Made by a program: the position numbers and the translations under genes. From Conidiobolus incongruus B7586 (taxonomy: Eukaryota; Entomophthoromycota; Entomophthoromycetes; Entomophthorales; Conidiobolaceae), in contig JNEM01006086.1 in the NCBI GenBank assembly GCA_000697335.1, forward strand, positions 1 through 30,433: a DNA stretch of 30,433 nucleotides. Direction: 5' to 3'. Under the pieces are notes generated by a model. It saw nothing but the letters and a program-made list of their open reading frames with translations. It was not told the DNA's origin and made no database searches. Numbering within the stretch: position 1 is the first letter of the stretch; every line of letters starts with the position of its first letter. Of the stretch, positions 1 through 9,983 are shown piece by piece.

Positions 1-1507
1 TAGCTTGACCTTTGACAAGAGTCTTTTGCTCCTTATTAGCAGCAAGCTCAGTGAGGAGAAGTTCAACACCGCGGTTATAGTCACGATGAGTATCTTCAAT
101 TGTGTCTTGAATGATATCGGGCAATCCAAGTTCAGCAGCACGCTTGCGTTCGCTGACCATGTAAGCACCACGGACCAACTTGGCACCAAAAGAGAAGCCA
201 TAACGTTTGGCTCTGATCAAATCATTACGCAACTTATCGTAAGATTCCTTCAAGTACATTTGGTAAGTATTGAAGAGAATTGGTGTTTCAGTAGTGTTGT
301 ACTTCATGCTCAGTTCTGTAGCAACAAGATCAATGGTAGATTGGAAATAGGATTGTTCAGCATCAACCATGAGTCTGACATTCTTGGATTGAGCAGCATC
401 ACAAATATCGTTCAAACGCTTGACCAATTTGCCCATATCTTCACTTTCTTGTTTGGAGAAGAAGTTGACATCCCAGTGAATATCATCGGATTTAGTATGG
501 GCTTCAACATGAGCATTGGGTCCAATGAACAAAGCAGAGCTGTCTTCAGATAACATGGACAAAGAGCGTTGATAATCAATCCAGTCAATGGAATTCTTAT
601 TGTTGGGGTCAGCCTTGAGAGTAACCTTCTTGATCAATTCGGGAGTAGCGCCTGGCAGTTTGGAAACAATTTGTTCAAATTGCTTACGGGTCAAGTGACC
701 AGTTTGCTTGATATCAGCGAGTAAGAATGAGTTACGAAGGAAATGTTGGATAGCATTAGCTTTTTCCAATAAGGATGGAGAGGCCAAACCAGTGACCTTG
801 ATAGCAATGAAACTGCCAGGAAGGTTAGAAGCAGTTACGACAGCTTGGCAGTATTGGTCAGCGACTGAGTCGGAATGCTTGTTAGCTAATTCACTAAGCT
901 GTTCAGGAGTCATATTGGAAGTGGATGTATTCAAATCGGCTTCAATAGAGAAATCTAAAATAGATCCAATGCCAGATTTTTTAAGTTCTTGCATAAAGGG
1001 GACAACTTCTTCACGAGTTTCACCACCACAGAATTGATGGAAAATAGTTTTTTTAATTAACCAGTAAGCAGGAGCTGAAATATGCAAAGTCTCTAAAATG
1101 GACAAAATAGTAGGAGAAGCTTCCATTAAAGTTGGGAAAGAACACATTTTATAAACTAATAAAGAGAGTAATAGATCAGGAAGTGATTTGTGTTCGAAAG
1201 CAACTCGGGGATCAGTTGATGCAAGAGGTGAGTTGGAGTTGGAATTGAGATTGTGAACAGGATTGGCAGCAGTGCTGAGAGTGTAGATAGAATAACCTAA
1301 ACCAGCAAGAGTGACAGCAGCAACGCCACGAGATAAGGTGAAGGTCTTAGCTGGGTGGGAGGTGGTTGAAGAGAAGCGGTGAGGCGTAAAGGAACCTACC
1401 TTATTTTGATAGTTATGAAGTGCATTGAAGGTTGATGGTTGTCTAACAAAAATTTTGGAAGATAAAGAATGACGAACGGTTGAATGGACTGGGAAACGTA
1501 AAACCAT
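1..1507 (-). CDS. PUT1: Proline dehydrogenase, mitochondrial (3' end cut by window edge)
   Basis: FAD enzyme of the inner mitochondrial membrane that oxidises proline to pyrroline-5-carboxylate, the first step of proline use. From the ATG at 1507-1505 the minus strand stays open for 502 codons to the window edge without a stop, so the gene is intronless here and lacks its C-terminus. The N-terminus is rich in Arg/Ser/His and poor in acidic residues, like a mitochondrial presequence. A hydrophobic stretch follows at about residues 60-80. Family motifs are clear: GIGSILDFSIEAD near 178-190, FIGPNAHVEAH, LMVDAEQSYFQ near 379, FNTYQMYLKESYD, and KLVRGAYM near 447. Human PRODH is about 600 aa, so roughly 100 residues are probably missing, including the usual C-terminal substrate-binding arginines. 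A TATA-like box lies about 65 bp upstream. The family call is firm; the mitochondrial location is inferred from the presequence and family. Confidence 0.95.
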   Translation of the reverse strand, partial: MVLRFPVHSTVRHSLSSKIFVRQPSTFNALHNYQNKVGSFTPHRFSSTTSHPAKTFTLSRGVAAVTLAGLGYSIYTLSTAANPVHNLNSNSNSPLASTDPRVAFEHKSLPDLLLSLLVYKMCSFPTLMEASPTILSILETLHISAPAYWLIKKTIFHQFCGGETREEVVPFMQELKKSGIGSILDFSIEADLNTSTSNMTPEQLSELANKHSDSVADQYCQAVVTASNLPGSFIAIKVTGLASPSLLEKANAIQHFLRNSFLLADIKQTGHLTRKQFEQIVSKLPGATPELIKKVTLKADPNNKNSIDWIDYQRSLSMLSEDSSALFIGPNAHVEAHTKSDDIHWDVNFFSKQESEDMGKLVKRLNDICDAAQSKNVRLMVDAEQSYFQSTIDLVATELSMKYNTTETPILFNTYQMYLKESYDKLRNDLIRAKRYGFSFGAKLVRGAYMVSERKRAAELGLPDIIQDTIEDTHRDYNRGVELLLTELAANKEQKTLVKGQA

Positions 1508-1568
1508 TTAATTAGTTATAACTTTTCAATTGATCTTAAAAGTTGGGAATACAAATAGGACAAATGAG

Positions 1569-1579
1569 TTATTTATATA
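1569..1579 (-). promoter_or_regulatory. TATA-like box upstream of PUT1
   Basis: On the minus strand this reads TATATAAATAA, ending about 62 bp before the PUT1 ATG. It is the only strong TATA-type motif close to that start. A second weaker one lies on the same strand near 1670-1680. In a genome this AT-rich such motifs also arise by chance. Confidence 0.4.
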
Positions 1580-4500
1580 GTTTCACTTGGTAAAGTTTGT
1601 GATTTAAAAATAAGGGAAATAATTATGAGTTTAAGAATGAATAAAATCAGTTTGTCTAACTTGATATTTGCTATATAAATGGCGTGAATATTGATTTAGT
1701 AAGTTGATTTCTAGAAGAGATGGGGAAACGATTCTGAGAATATGATTGGTCGATTCAGTCGTAATATGAGAACGGGAAATTCAGGAGATAACGTTACTTT
1801 TTCTCAAAAATTTTGAGAATTTGAATAGTAATACAGTACATTATCAAATACTGTGGGATAATTCTCATTCAAAATCTCATTTAAAGCCCAGTTAACAATG
1901 ACATTATACGATATCTTGTTCAACGTTGCAGTATCATTAGTTAATATAAGCCTTAATACCAATGATACCACTCAAGTCCATTTAAACCATAAATTTTTGT
2001 TCAGCCTTGCTTAGTGAAACTTCTAGATATCATATTAATGTGTATTTAATAGAAGCTGATTGAATATGAATGGATCAAGAAGATTCACAGATATTTCAGA
2101 TCTCACAATGATTCACCCATATTACTAGCGATTACCATGGATTCTTGACCTTTTAATTTAAGGAAATTATCCTTACATTGGACAACTTGGAGGTAGAATT
2201 ATTTTACCTTAGATAATACATCATGATTTACTATAATCGTTTTATTTATATTTCAATATAAATATATTAGAATAATTCAACATCATATTACGTGACTATA
2301 TTTCTCTAATGCTTTAAATACTTCGATACAGCGCTTGTATTAGAAATCAAAAAAAATAGCATTAGAAATGTTTAACAATAGAAAAAGAAATTAATTTTTG
2401 TATACCTTATTAAGTATAATTAAAATTATGGCTATGTTTAAAAAGTTAAAAATGAAATAAAAAGTTTAGTAATATGCAAAATTATTTTGCATACTTTATA
2501 GTGGTTAAATGAAAACCGTAATAAGTGAATCAAATGAAAGATTAAAGTTTCAACAAATTAATAGTAATACAATATGTTGAGAATATTGTAAATATACCCA
2601 TTGTTTGCAATTTTTCCAGGCCAATTAATAAATATCTCAAATTTTGAATTATGTTAAAGTTGATTTGTCGTCTAATGAACAGAAACAAAACCTAATTAGT
2701 CAAAAATAACTAAAATACTGCAAGTTGAAGGTGAGCACACAGTAACAGAATTTAAAGATCAAAAAGTGGTATAATTAAAAGGTTCAGTAAACAAGATAAT
2801 CAAGTTATTCATTAAGTTAAATTTGGTAATATTTTTCATTAATGTTTGTAATTATTAATATCATAATTTTATTGGATATTGACAGGTTTTTTATTCAATT
2901 CAAATTCCTATGATGATGAGGTTAAACAGAAAATTTTTTGGAAATAATAGTGACAAATTTCTTGATAGAATTCTATTATGATTGGTGAAGAAAATTTGGA
3001 ATATAAATGACATAATATTTAATTATCGATATTGTTTGGTTTTGATTGGCTATTTTTTAAAAAGGAATAAAATTTTCTTTGTTGGCTATATTATTTACTG
3101 TAAATTGTTGAAAAATTCAATTGCAGTAAAATCAAAGTTCATTTTATATAATGTCACTAATTCTAATATAATAACATTAATAATGAATATTAAACATTGC
3201 TTATTCTAAAGATTTTAATATTCAAATGATTTAATATAATTAATAATTAAAATTTTCACCGAAGTATTGAGAATATTAAAGATTACAAATTATTGAAAAA
3301 TCAATCTAATGTTCCAATTAGTTTTGACTTGATTATTTAATTATACAAGGTAATAAAATCGACGTAATTTTAATTAATTTTATGTATATTAAATTATGCA
3401 AAAGTGGGTAATCTTAGTATATAATATTCATAGAAAGGTCTTTTAAATTCTTAATCTGTCAAATATCAGTCTTATGTCTGTGCAATACTCGGATATCAAA
3501 ATAGAATTAAATCATTGAGCAACTTTGAATAATCTTATTATATGCTCTTTGAAAAAGATATTATTATTGTATTATAATATCAAATTAATTTGATATCAAA
3601 GTATTTGAGTAGCATAAAAGTCTGGTATTTTAGTTGATTGATAGTACCAAATAATATAACTAATATACATGATAAGTATAGAAAAATATTTTAAATTAAA
3701 ATCATACAGATAAAGCATTTAAATGTATATTGTACATTTTGGTTTTCAGAAAGAGATATGAATCCTCTTCACTAATATGTACAAAATGAAGTCATCATTC
3801 TATTAATATATGTAATTGGTTTCAAAAATTTTTGCAATTACCGCAAAATTACTCGATAATTAATAATTTCAAAATTTAATTAATAGTTCGATCGCATTAT
3901 TAGGATAATTAAAACTAAATAAATTTAACAAATATATGAAATATTACTTAGATATAATATTTTTGATTCTTTAAACACGTTTAATATTTAATCAACTAAT
4001 TTTTATACATTCTTTTTTGAAACAGTTTTAAATTCTTTTTTTTCTAATTAAGAATTATGAACCAAATAAAGATCAGAATTTGGATAAAAAATGTACTATA
4101 GCACTGCTTCAAATATTATAATCGTGTATCCTATCAATTTCTATTAATAAGTCAATCAATTTATAATACATTCCTAATTTCCAATAATGTTCTATATTTA
4201 GTCTATTAATTTTAAGAGATGAAATATATAAAACTGGCAAATTTCACTATAATATTATCCAAATACCTCATGCCAGATAAAATTTTTTTAAAATGGATGA
4301 TTTTAAATAACTCATAAAAGTTCCAAATTTTTTCACAAAGATTGAGGATGGGTGATTGCGTTGGATTTGATGTTGATTTGATCCGAACCGAGACCCATCC
4401 AAGGATAATTACTTATTTCTCCAAATATTTTTTCAATTTTATTATTGTTATTTTTATCACCCGTTACCAATATTCCGATAAGGATATTGAGTGTGAAAAT

Positions 4501-7023
4501 TGAATTAAAGTGTGTGTTGAAAATTGCAAAATATCCTTGATTGTTAAGCTGGAAATGAATAATAATTAATATATATGATATAAATCAATATTTATAAAAT
4601 AATTGCAATACAAAATATATGATTCATTTTCGCATTTTTCATATTCATTAATTGAAAATTACTTATTGTCATATCAAGCTTGTGTTAGCTATAATCTAAT
4701 ATAGAATAAATTGGGATAATACTTAACGTTATTTCAAAGTTGGAGTATAAATTTTAATATTAATAATTTAAAATTATGCTTTAAATTTGGAAAAAATCAT
4801 ATATACATTTTCGTAGTCTAATTTACCTTTCCAAGCATTCAATTCTTAGAAGATTTTAACTTCATTTTATATTTAAATTTGATTAATAATATATATTATA
4901 TTTGTTTATTGAATTTGGAATTTTTGATATTGAGATCAATAATCATTTCAAGATAAGTTATATTTTAATTTATAAGTTATGAACTAGTTTCCATAAGTAT
5001 ATAAATATTTGCTATAAAGTTGATTATTTTTGAATATTAAAAATGCAAAAGTTAGAGTAAAAATAATTTCTCAGCAATAATTAATATCTTCCTCCTTTTT
5101 CAATAACCCAATTCCATACTATTAGTAGTCATTTAACCTCTTTATATATTTTTTGTACAAATCATCTTCAAAATTACACTTCTAATTTGAAAATGCAAAG
5201 TTAAAATAATATCAAATTACTGTCCTCATATCAAATTCCTTAACTTACCAAAACAATTATGATGTGAAGGTTTCATATTTGGTGAGCATGGAGGATAGAG
5301 CAATAAAGTCTAGTTTCTTTCAATCAACAAAGTTCGAATAATTATAATTGTATATATTGTTATTATCATATATCAAATTGATTTTTTAAATGAATATTTC
5401 TTACCCTAATTATAACATTGATTTTTAAATAATTTTTACTTTGGTATTTATACTAATAGTTTGGATCTTTAACGCAGGTATTTTTTTATTTTTATCTTAA
5501 TAAATCATATATTAGGATTTATAATTCATTTATTGTATTGGTTTTGTTAGACATAGTATAATAAGCATTAGAATAATATGAATTTATATTGGCTATGTTT
5601 TTTCTCTTATTTATTTGATCTTTAATTAAAACATAAGGTAATTACACTTTTGAATTTTTTTACTTGATTTCAAAATGTCTTTAAATAGAGTTGCAACAGA
5701 GATGACATTAAACTATAGAGTATGTATTAGCCTTTTTGCTTAGGTAGATAGATGATATTTAAAAAATTTCTTAACTTTAATTGAATTTATTTTGTTATAA
5801 ATATCAGATAACTTGAACAAGAGAAGTATTTTATATAAGATCTTCTAGCTTTGAATTAACTAGAATATTTCAATAATATATTTTGAAATCTTTTTGCCAC
5901 CAGATGTATATATGAATTTTTATTAGTAGTTGATATAGAATGTTTTTTATGGTATGATATCTTGACAAATGCTTTATATTCAATTCTTGTAAAATTTAAA
6001 ATTGCAGGATTCAATTTTTTTTAGTTTATTAAAATTTCTATCGAAAGTTATATATATGCAAATTATGATGTATTATCAAATCATTCATTACTGTTTAAAA
6101 TAATACTAAAATAACAGTACAATAATTATGATTCCTAAAATAGCGATTAATTATAACAAGAAATTTATTTTTTGAACCACTGGTTATTTTAATTCAATTG
6201 ATTTATGTGTTAACCTATATTAATATTTTAATCGAAGTTGATATTAATCAAAAAATTTATATGATTAAAGTATTTTAATAAACAAATATTTTTATTTAAT
6301 TTAAATCTTTGTTAATCCTGATTCGAGGTTTAAATAAAAATTAACTCAATTAACAAATTATATAGTGTATTATATTTTAATTTCGTAGTGAATAACTCAA
6401 TTCAAGAATAAATTATATTTTAATTGAATAATTTTAACGATTTTGATATTTATTTCAGAGTTTGCTATAAAATGATGATTGGTTTGAAATATGTTGATAA
6501 ATTTGATTATAATGTATAATAATTATATCAATTTTAATAAATCAATCAGTTACAATAAAACAATATTACGATAAAATTTTTAACATATATTTTAACTAAA
6601 CAATTAGCTCTTTAAAATCATAAAATTTCATAAATTTTTATTAACTCAAACCACCTAAAATCAGCGTTGTCAATTGTGTTGATTAGGAATTATAATGGAT
6701 ATTCTAGAATAATAGTTATATCAATTTATTTCTATGTTGATATGATTTAAAGAGTATATTATGAAATGAAATACATTAACTCGTACCCTTAGATATTAAA
6801 AGAGAGTATGCGATATTTAGAAATAATACCTATTAGATCCAGCTAGAGTAGTCAAATAAAACAATTGGAATACTGCGCTGATATTATTATCCTACAAGTG
6901 TGAGAGTGCTTAGGTGGTAAATGAATAATTAGTAATATAATGAACATATCTGATTCCCAATAAGATATTAAATTTCCAATTGTAGAATGACATCGTCCTT
7001 TAATTAATATTGTTTGTAAAGAG
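1580..7023. other. Gene-free AT-rich intergenic stretch (about 5.4 kb)
   Basis: I see no convincing gene on either strand. Reading frames are short, AT-driven and show no domain; a 75-codon plus-strand frame at 2982-3209 is Ile/Lys/Asn/Phe-rich and looks fortuitous. Unlike the right end of the window, CpG dinucleotides still occur here, so this stretch is not decayed in the same way. Two spots stand out: a match to a conserved small-subunit rRNA segment near 2121-2133, and a GC-richer patch with an inverted repeat at 4346-4400. One ATCWGATAA match lies at 5813-5821. Confidence 0.7.
4346..4400. repeat. GC-richer patch with 8-bp inverted repeat
   Basis: GGATGGGT at 4346-4353 is the exact reverse complement of ACCCATCC at 4393-4400, with a 39-base loop between. 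The loop holds repeated TTGAT/TTGGAT-like words and two CpGs (GATCCGAACCG), unusual in the surrounding AT-rich DNA. It could fold as a hairpin or be a remnant of a transposable or tandem repeat. The function is unknown. Confidence 0.45.
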
Positions 7024-8292
7024 TTAGGCAATGATATTACGGGATTTACCGATTTCAATGAAAGCATCTACGGCCTTCTTAATTTGATCGTCAGTAATGG
7101 CGGCGGATAATTGAACTCTGATTCTAGCAAGATCCTTGGGGACGACGGGGTAGGAGAATCCAATGACGTAGATACCCTTCTTAGCCATATCAGCAGCGAA
7201 TTCAGCAGCCAAGCGAGCATCTCCCAACATGATGGGGGCGATGGGGTGATCATCTCCCTTGACATTGAATCCAGCAGCCTTCAAAGAGTCTCTAAAGTAG
7301 CGAGTATTTTTCCATAATTGTTCTCTGAGTTGGGGTTCAGTATCAACCAATTCTAAAGCAGCAGAAGCGGCACCAACAACTGGAGGAGGTAAGCTGTTGG
7401 AGAAGAGGTAGGGACGACTTCTTTGCCTGAGTAAAGCAATGATATCCTTGTGACCAGTAGTGTAACCTCCAGAAGCACCACCCAAAGCCTTACCTAAGGT
7501 GGAGTTGACCAAGTGGACACGGTCTTGAACGCCAAAGAGTTCAGGAGTACCTCTACCAGTTTTACCCAAGAAACCGGTGGCGTGACAGTCATCGACGAAG
7601 ACAATAGCGTTATATTTTTCTGCGAGATCACAGATTTGATCAAGAGGAGCGATACGACCGTCCATGGAGAAGACGCCATCAGTGGCGATCATCTTGAGTC
7701 TGGCGCCATTTTCATCAGCCAACTTGAGTTGACGTTCTAAGTCTTCCATATTGGCATTTTGGTAGCGGTAACGCTTAGCTTTACACAATCTAATACCGTC
7801 AATAATGGAAGCATGGTTCAAAGCATCAGAAATGATGGCATCTTGATCCTTTAATAAAACTTCAAAGATACCAGCGTTGGCATCGAAACAAGAGGCATAT
7901 AAAATAGTATCTTCAGTACCATAGAATTTGGAGATTTGATTTTCAAGTTGATTGTGTATATTTTGAGTACCACAGATGAATCGAACAGAGGACAGACCGG
8001 CACCGTGGGATTCTAAATATTCCTTGGCTCTTTGGATAACTTTAGGATGGCTAGACAAACCTAAGTAGTTGTTGGCACACAAGTTGATTTCTTGAGTGAT
8101 AACACCGTCATGTTCAACTTGGATATCACTTCCCTGACGAGAAATAATAGCTCTTTCAACCTTGTAAGTTCCTTCGTTTCTAATAGTCTTTAATTCATTG
8201 GCAACAACTTCATGTAAAGAAGCGTTATGTGATAAACGAATCTGTTGAAGATTAAACCTTTTTATAGTTGTTTTAGCAATGTTAGTAAGCAT
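7024..8292 (-). CDS. GCAT: 2-amino-3-ketobutyrate CoA ligase (glycine C-acetyltransferase), mitochondrial
   Basis: PLP enzyme of the alpha-oxoamine synthase family. It cleaves 2-amino-3-ketobutyrate, made from threonine by threonine dehydrogenase, with CoA to give glycine and acetyl-CoA. A single exon of 422 codons runs from the first ATG at 8292-8290; the frame opens three codons earlier at a TTG, which I do not take as the start. Motifs, numbered from that ATG: NNYLGLSSHP near 75-84, SSVRFICGTQNIH near 101-113, FVDDCHATG with Asp234 and His237, and STLGKALGGASGG with the PLP-binding Lys268. The bacterial enzyme is about 398 aa; the additional N-terminal 25 or so residues are basic and hydroxylated, fitting a mitochondrial presequence. 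Coding GC is clearly higher than in the flanks. No threonine dehydrogenase gene lies in the window. Serine palmitoyltransferase and ALA synthase are relatives, but the near-full-length match to Kbl argues against them. Confidence 0.95.
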   Translation of the reverse strand: MLTNIAKTTIKRFNLQQIRLSHNASLHEVVANELKTIRNEGTYKVERAIISRQGSDIQVEHDGVITQEINLCANNYLGLSSHPKVIQRAKEYLESHGAGLSSVRFICGTQNIHNQLENQISKFYGTEDTILYASCFDANAGIFEVLLKDQDAIISDALNHASIIDGIRLCKAKRYRYQNANMEDLERQLKLADENGARLKMIATDGVFSMDGRIAPLDQICDLAEKYNAIVFVDDCHATGFLGKTGRGTPELFGVQDRVHLVNSTLGKALGGASGGYTTGHKDIIALLRQRSRPYLFSNSLPPPVVGAASAALELVDTEPQLREQLWKNTRYFRDSLKAAGFNVKGDDHPIAPIMLGDARLAAEFAADMAKKGIYVIGFSYPVVPKDLARIRVQLSAAITDDQIKKAVDAFIEIGKSRNIIA

Positions 8293-8803
8293 TTTGTTCA
8301 AACTAGATTAGCGATCAAGTGACGCCACTTCAAATTTCGACCATACTTAATATTATAATTAATCACTTGATTTGTGGGATCTTTAGAATTCCTGATTGAC
8401 ACTAACAATCTTAGTTGATGAAAGTGCGAATTCTATAAAAATTAAGTCGATTAAACAGGATTTAACTTAATATGTTATGTTCGCTTTTTCATTTACCAAA
8501 AAAAATTCTTATTTTTCTGCTTTATTAATTTCCATGTCATTTTAAATATTTTGTGATAATTAATCTTAAAAAAAAAGATTATGAAATATGATAGCATGTA
8601 CTATATTTAAAATTACAAAATCAAATAATTTTGGAATATGTATGCAAATACTTGATATATTGTAAATAAATGTTTTTTAAAGAAACATTAGCACTAGGTG
8701 ATGATAATTCAGTTCAAATATAATTTCAGGTGCAGGAGGCTCAAGTGTTGTATTTAGAATAATTATCTAATACCTGTGAATCGGTCCACTATATGAATTA
8801 CTA
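8293..8803. other. Intergenic region upstream of GCAT
   Basis: AT-rich DNA with no recognisable gene and no clear TATA box on the minus strand near the GCAT start. It contains oligo-A/T runs around 8500 and 8570. The right part (from about 8729) resembles, weakly, the direct repeat described at 8804-8934. Confidence 0.5.
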
Positions 8804-8934
8804 AAAATTATAGATTACACCTCATTTGCTGGAGGGCTCTAAATTTTCTCATATATTAGTTTTATAAGGGATATATACAACTTAAATATCTAATAAAATT
8901 ATATATACACCTCAAACGCTGCTGGGCTAGGGCT
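8804..8934. repeat. Pair of diverged direct repeats (about 37-40 bp)
   Basis: Copy one is at 8804-8840 and copy two at 8895-8934. Both read AAAATTATA, then ACACCTCA, three variable bases, GCTG, two variable bases and GGGCT. They are spaced about 91 bp apart. A weaker third relative may sit at 8720-8742, ending in GGAGGCTC at a similar spacing. They are GC-richer than their surroundings. They may be part of an old mobile element or a decayed tandem array. Confidence 0.45.
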
Positions 8935-9031
8935 CATCTCGATTATTACACAACTCACTCACTACCAATAAAGATCATTATTACTTCCGTTAGAGTCAAT
9001 AGTAACCAGATCTGCTAATATTAATTAATTA

Positions 9032-9502
9032 CTAACCCATCATTTGTGGTAAATAATAATAAAACTGTTTTCTATATATCCCAGTAAAAGTATAATAAAA
9101 AATGGAAAATAATATAAAAATGTAATCGATAATATTGTATTTGAAAATTGAAAAAATATGGTACAAAATGTTATTTTGAAATCGAATGGAAGGATATATA
9201 TATGATATTAGAATAAATAAAGGGTAATAAAGATTATGATTAGAATAATGAAAATAAAAGTATAAAATTAAAATCTTAACATTCTTGATCAGAGATATAT
9301 ATGTCGCGGTTATTAGCTCATTGAGTGTCATCAAGGATACTGACATAGCCATTGTGTAAGCCAGATTGTGAAGCATCGTGCCTACAAATTGAGGTAGGTT
9401 ATCGATGATCAATTCCCTGGCTATCCGACCATGATTACTGTTGAATGGGGCATTGAAGAGGGCGACTAAATCAGCAGCAGTGGAAGTATGAGGATTTGAC
9501 AT
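9032..9502 (-). CDS. Doubtful orphan ORF beside the tRNA-His gene
   Basis: A 156-codon minus-strand frame from an ATG at 9502. The first 70 or so residues (MSNPHTSTAADLVALFNAPF onward) have balanced composition and higher GC, like a genuine coding exon. The rest is a Tyr/Phe/Ile-rich run typical of read-through into AT-rich DNA, so the true exon probably ends near 9280-9290. A short frame at 8962-9014 on the same strand, preceded by an AG acceptor and ending at a TAG, could be a last exon, but the phase does not join cleanly to any donor I can see. A TATA-like box lies about 310 bp upstream. I recognise no family. It could be a species-specific gene or the first part of a retroelement gag gene (see the LTR-like feature upstream). 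Confidence 0.25.
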   Translation of the reverse strand: MSNPHTSTAADLVALFNAPFNSNHGRIARELIIDNLPQFVGTMLHNLAYTMAMSVSLMTLNELITATYISLIKNVKILILYFYFHYSNHNLYYPLFILISYIYPSIRFQNNILYHIFSIFKYNIIDYIFILFSIFYYTFTGIYRKQFYYYLPQMMG

Positions 9503-9901
9503 GCTAAGGAGGCAAAATCACAGAATATCAAAAGAATGGATGCAGAACAGATAATAGGATATGTCTCAAGTGAAGCTATAGGTGGCTCCTTGAATATGCT
9601 CGGAAGCAGACTTTGAGTAGGAAAATAAGGTTTATTTGTGAAGTAGAATAAAATTCGTCCTCTAAAATTGAGGGGAAAATATTGGTATGAGTAGGGCATA
9701 ACAGATTAAGAATATGGTTGTAGGAACAGAGTTGTAGGAATACACTTGATTGTAAGTAGGTGTGTAAATTGAGATATCTTGAGGTTAGGCCCTTAATCAC
9801 AATTGGATGGAATTATTTATATAGTTTAATTGAGATAATAGGTATTTGGACGTGATATTTGAATGAGAAGAGGTATCAATTAGACAACAATTGCTACAAC
9901 A
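9503..9901 (-). mobile_element. Possible LTR-like relic abutting tRNA-His
   Basis: On the minus strand a TGTTGTAG end falls at 9901, only 7 bp from the mature 5' end of the tRNA gene. About 75-85 bp inside it is a TATA-type box (ACTATATAAATAA, near 9812-9824), followed by a leader and then the start of the doubtful ORF. LTRs of fungal retrotransposons often begin with TGTTG, carry an internal TATA box and lie next to tRNA genes. I find no convincing primer-binding site, no clear inner LTR boundary and no target-site duplication, so this is only a candidate, and its family and age cannot be judged. Confidence 0.22.
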
Positions 9902-9908
9902 TAGATAA

Positions 9909-9979
9909 GCCGTTGTAGTATAGTGGTAGTACGAAGCGTTGTGGCCGCTCAGACCGCGGTTCGATTCCGCGCAACGGCA
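9909..9979 (+). tRNA. tRNA-His (GTG anticodon)
   Basis: A complete 71-base cloverleaf. The acceptor stem GCCGTTG/CAACGGC is perfect, the D stem is GTAT/GTAC, the anticodon loop is TTGTGGC with anticodon GTG, and the T stem CGCGG/CCGCG encloses TTCGATT. The discriminator is A73, as in eukaryotic tRNA-His, whose extra 5' G is added after transcription. The internal Pol III B box (GGTTCGATTCC) is intact, and a TTTT terminator follows directly at 9980. There is no intron. The top pair of the anticodon stem (27-43) is an A-C mismatch; otherwise nothing suggests a pseudogene. CCA is not encoded, as expected. Confidence 0.96.
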
Positions 9980-9983
9980 TTTT
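9980..9983 (+). terminator. Pol III oligo-T terminator of tRNA-His
   Basis: TTTT immediately follows the discriminator base; another T run follows a few bases on and could act as a backup. Confidence 0.7.

Noticed and set aside
5-1037. Plus-strand open frames at 5-553 and 708-1037
   Set aside because: They lie antisense to the proline dehydrogenase gene, have no domain, and vanish as soon as the minus-strand protein is recognised.
2982-3209. 75-codon plus-strand frame
   Set aside because: AT-driven composition, no motif, no splice context and no neighbours that would support it.
1580-7023. Centromere
   Set aside because: AT-richness and lack of genes alone are not enough; no satellite array or other centromere mark is visible.
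6852-7067. 71-codon minus-strand frame overlapping the 3' end of GCAT
   Set aside because: Out of frame with GCAT and low-complexity outside the overlap; a chance extension.
7068-7740. Several frames on both strands across the GCAT gene
   Set aside because: Shadows of a clearly conserved enzyme in other frames.
8290-8301. Upstream TTG as start of GCAT
   Set aside because: A nuclear fungal gene would start at the ATG three codons downstream; the presequence is unaffected.
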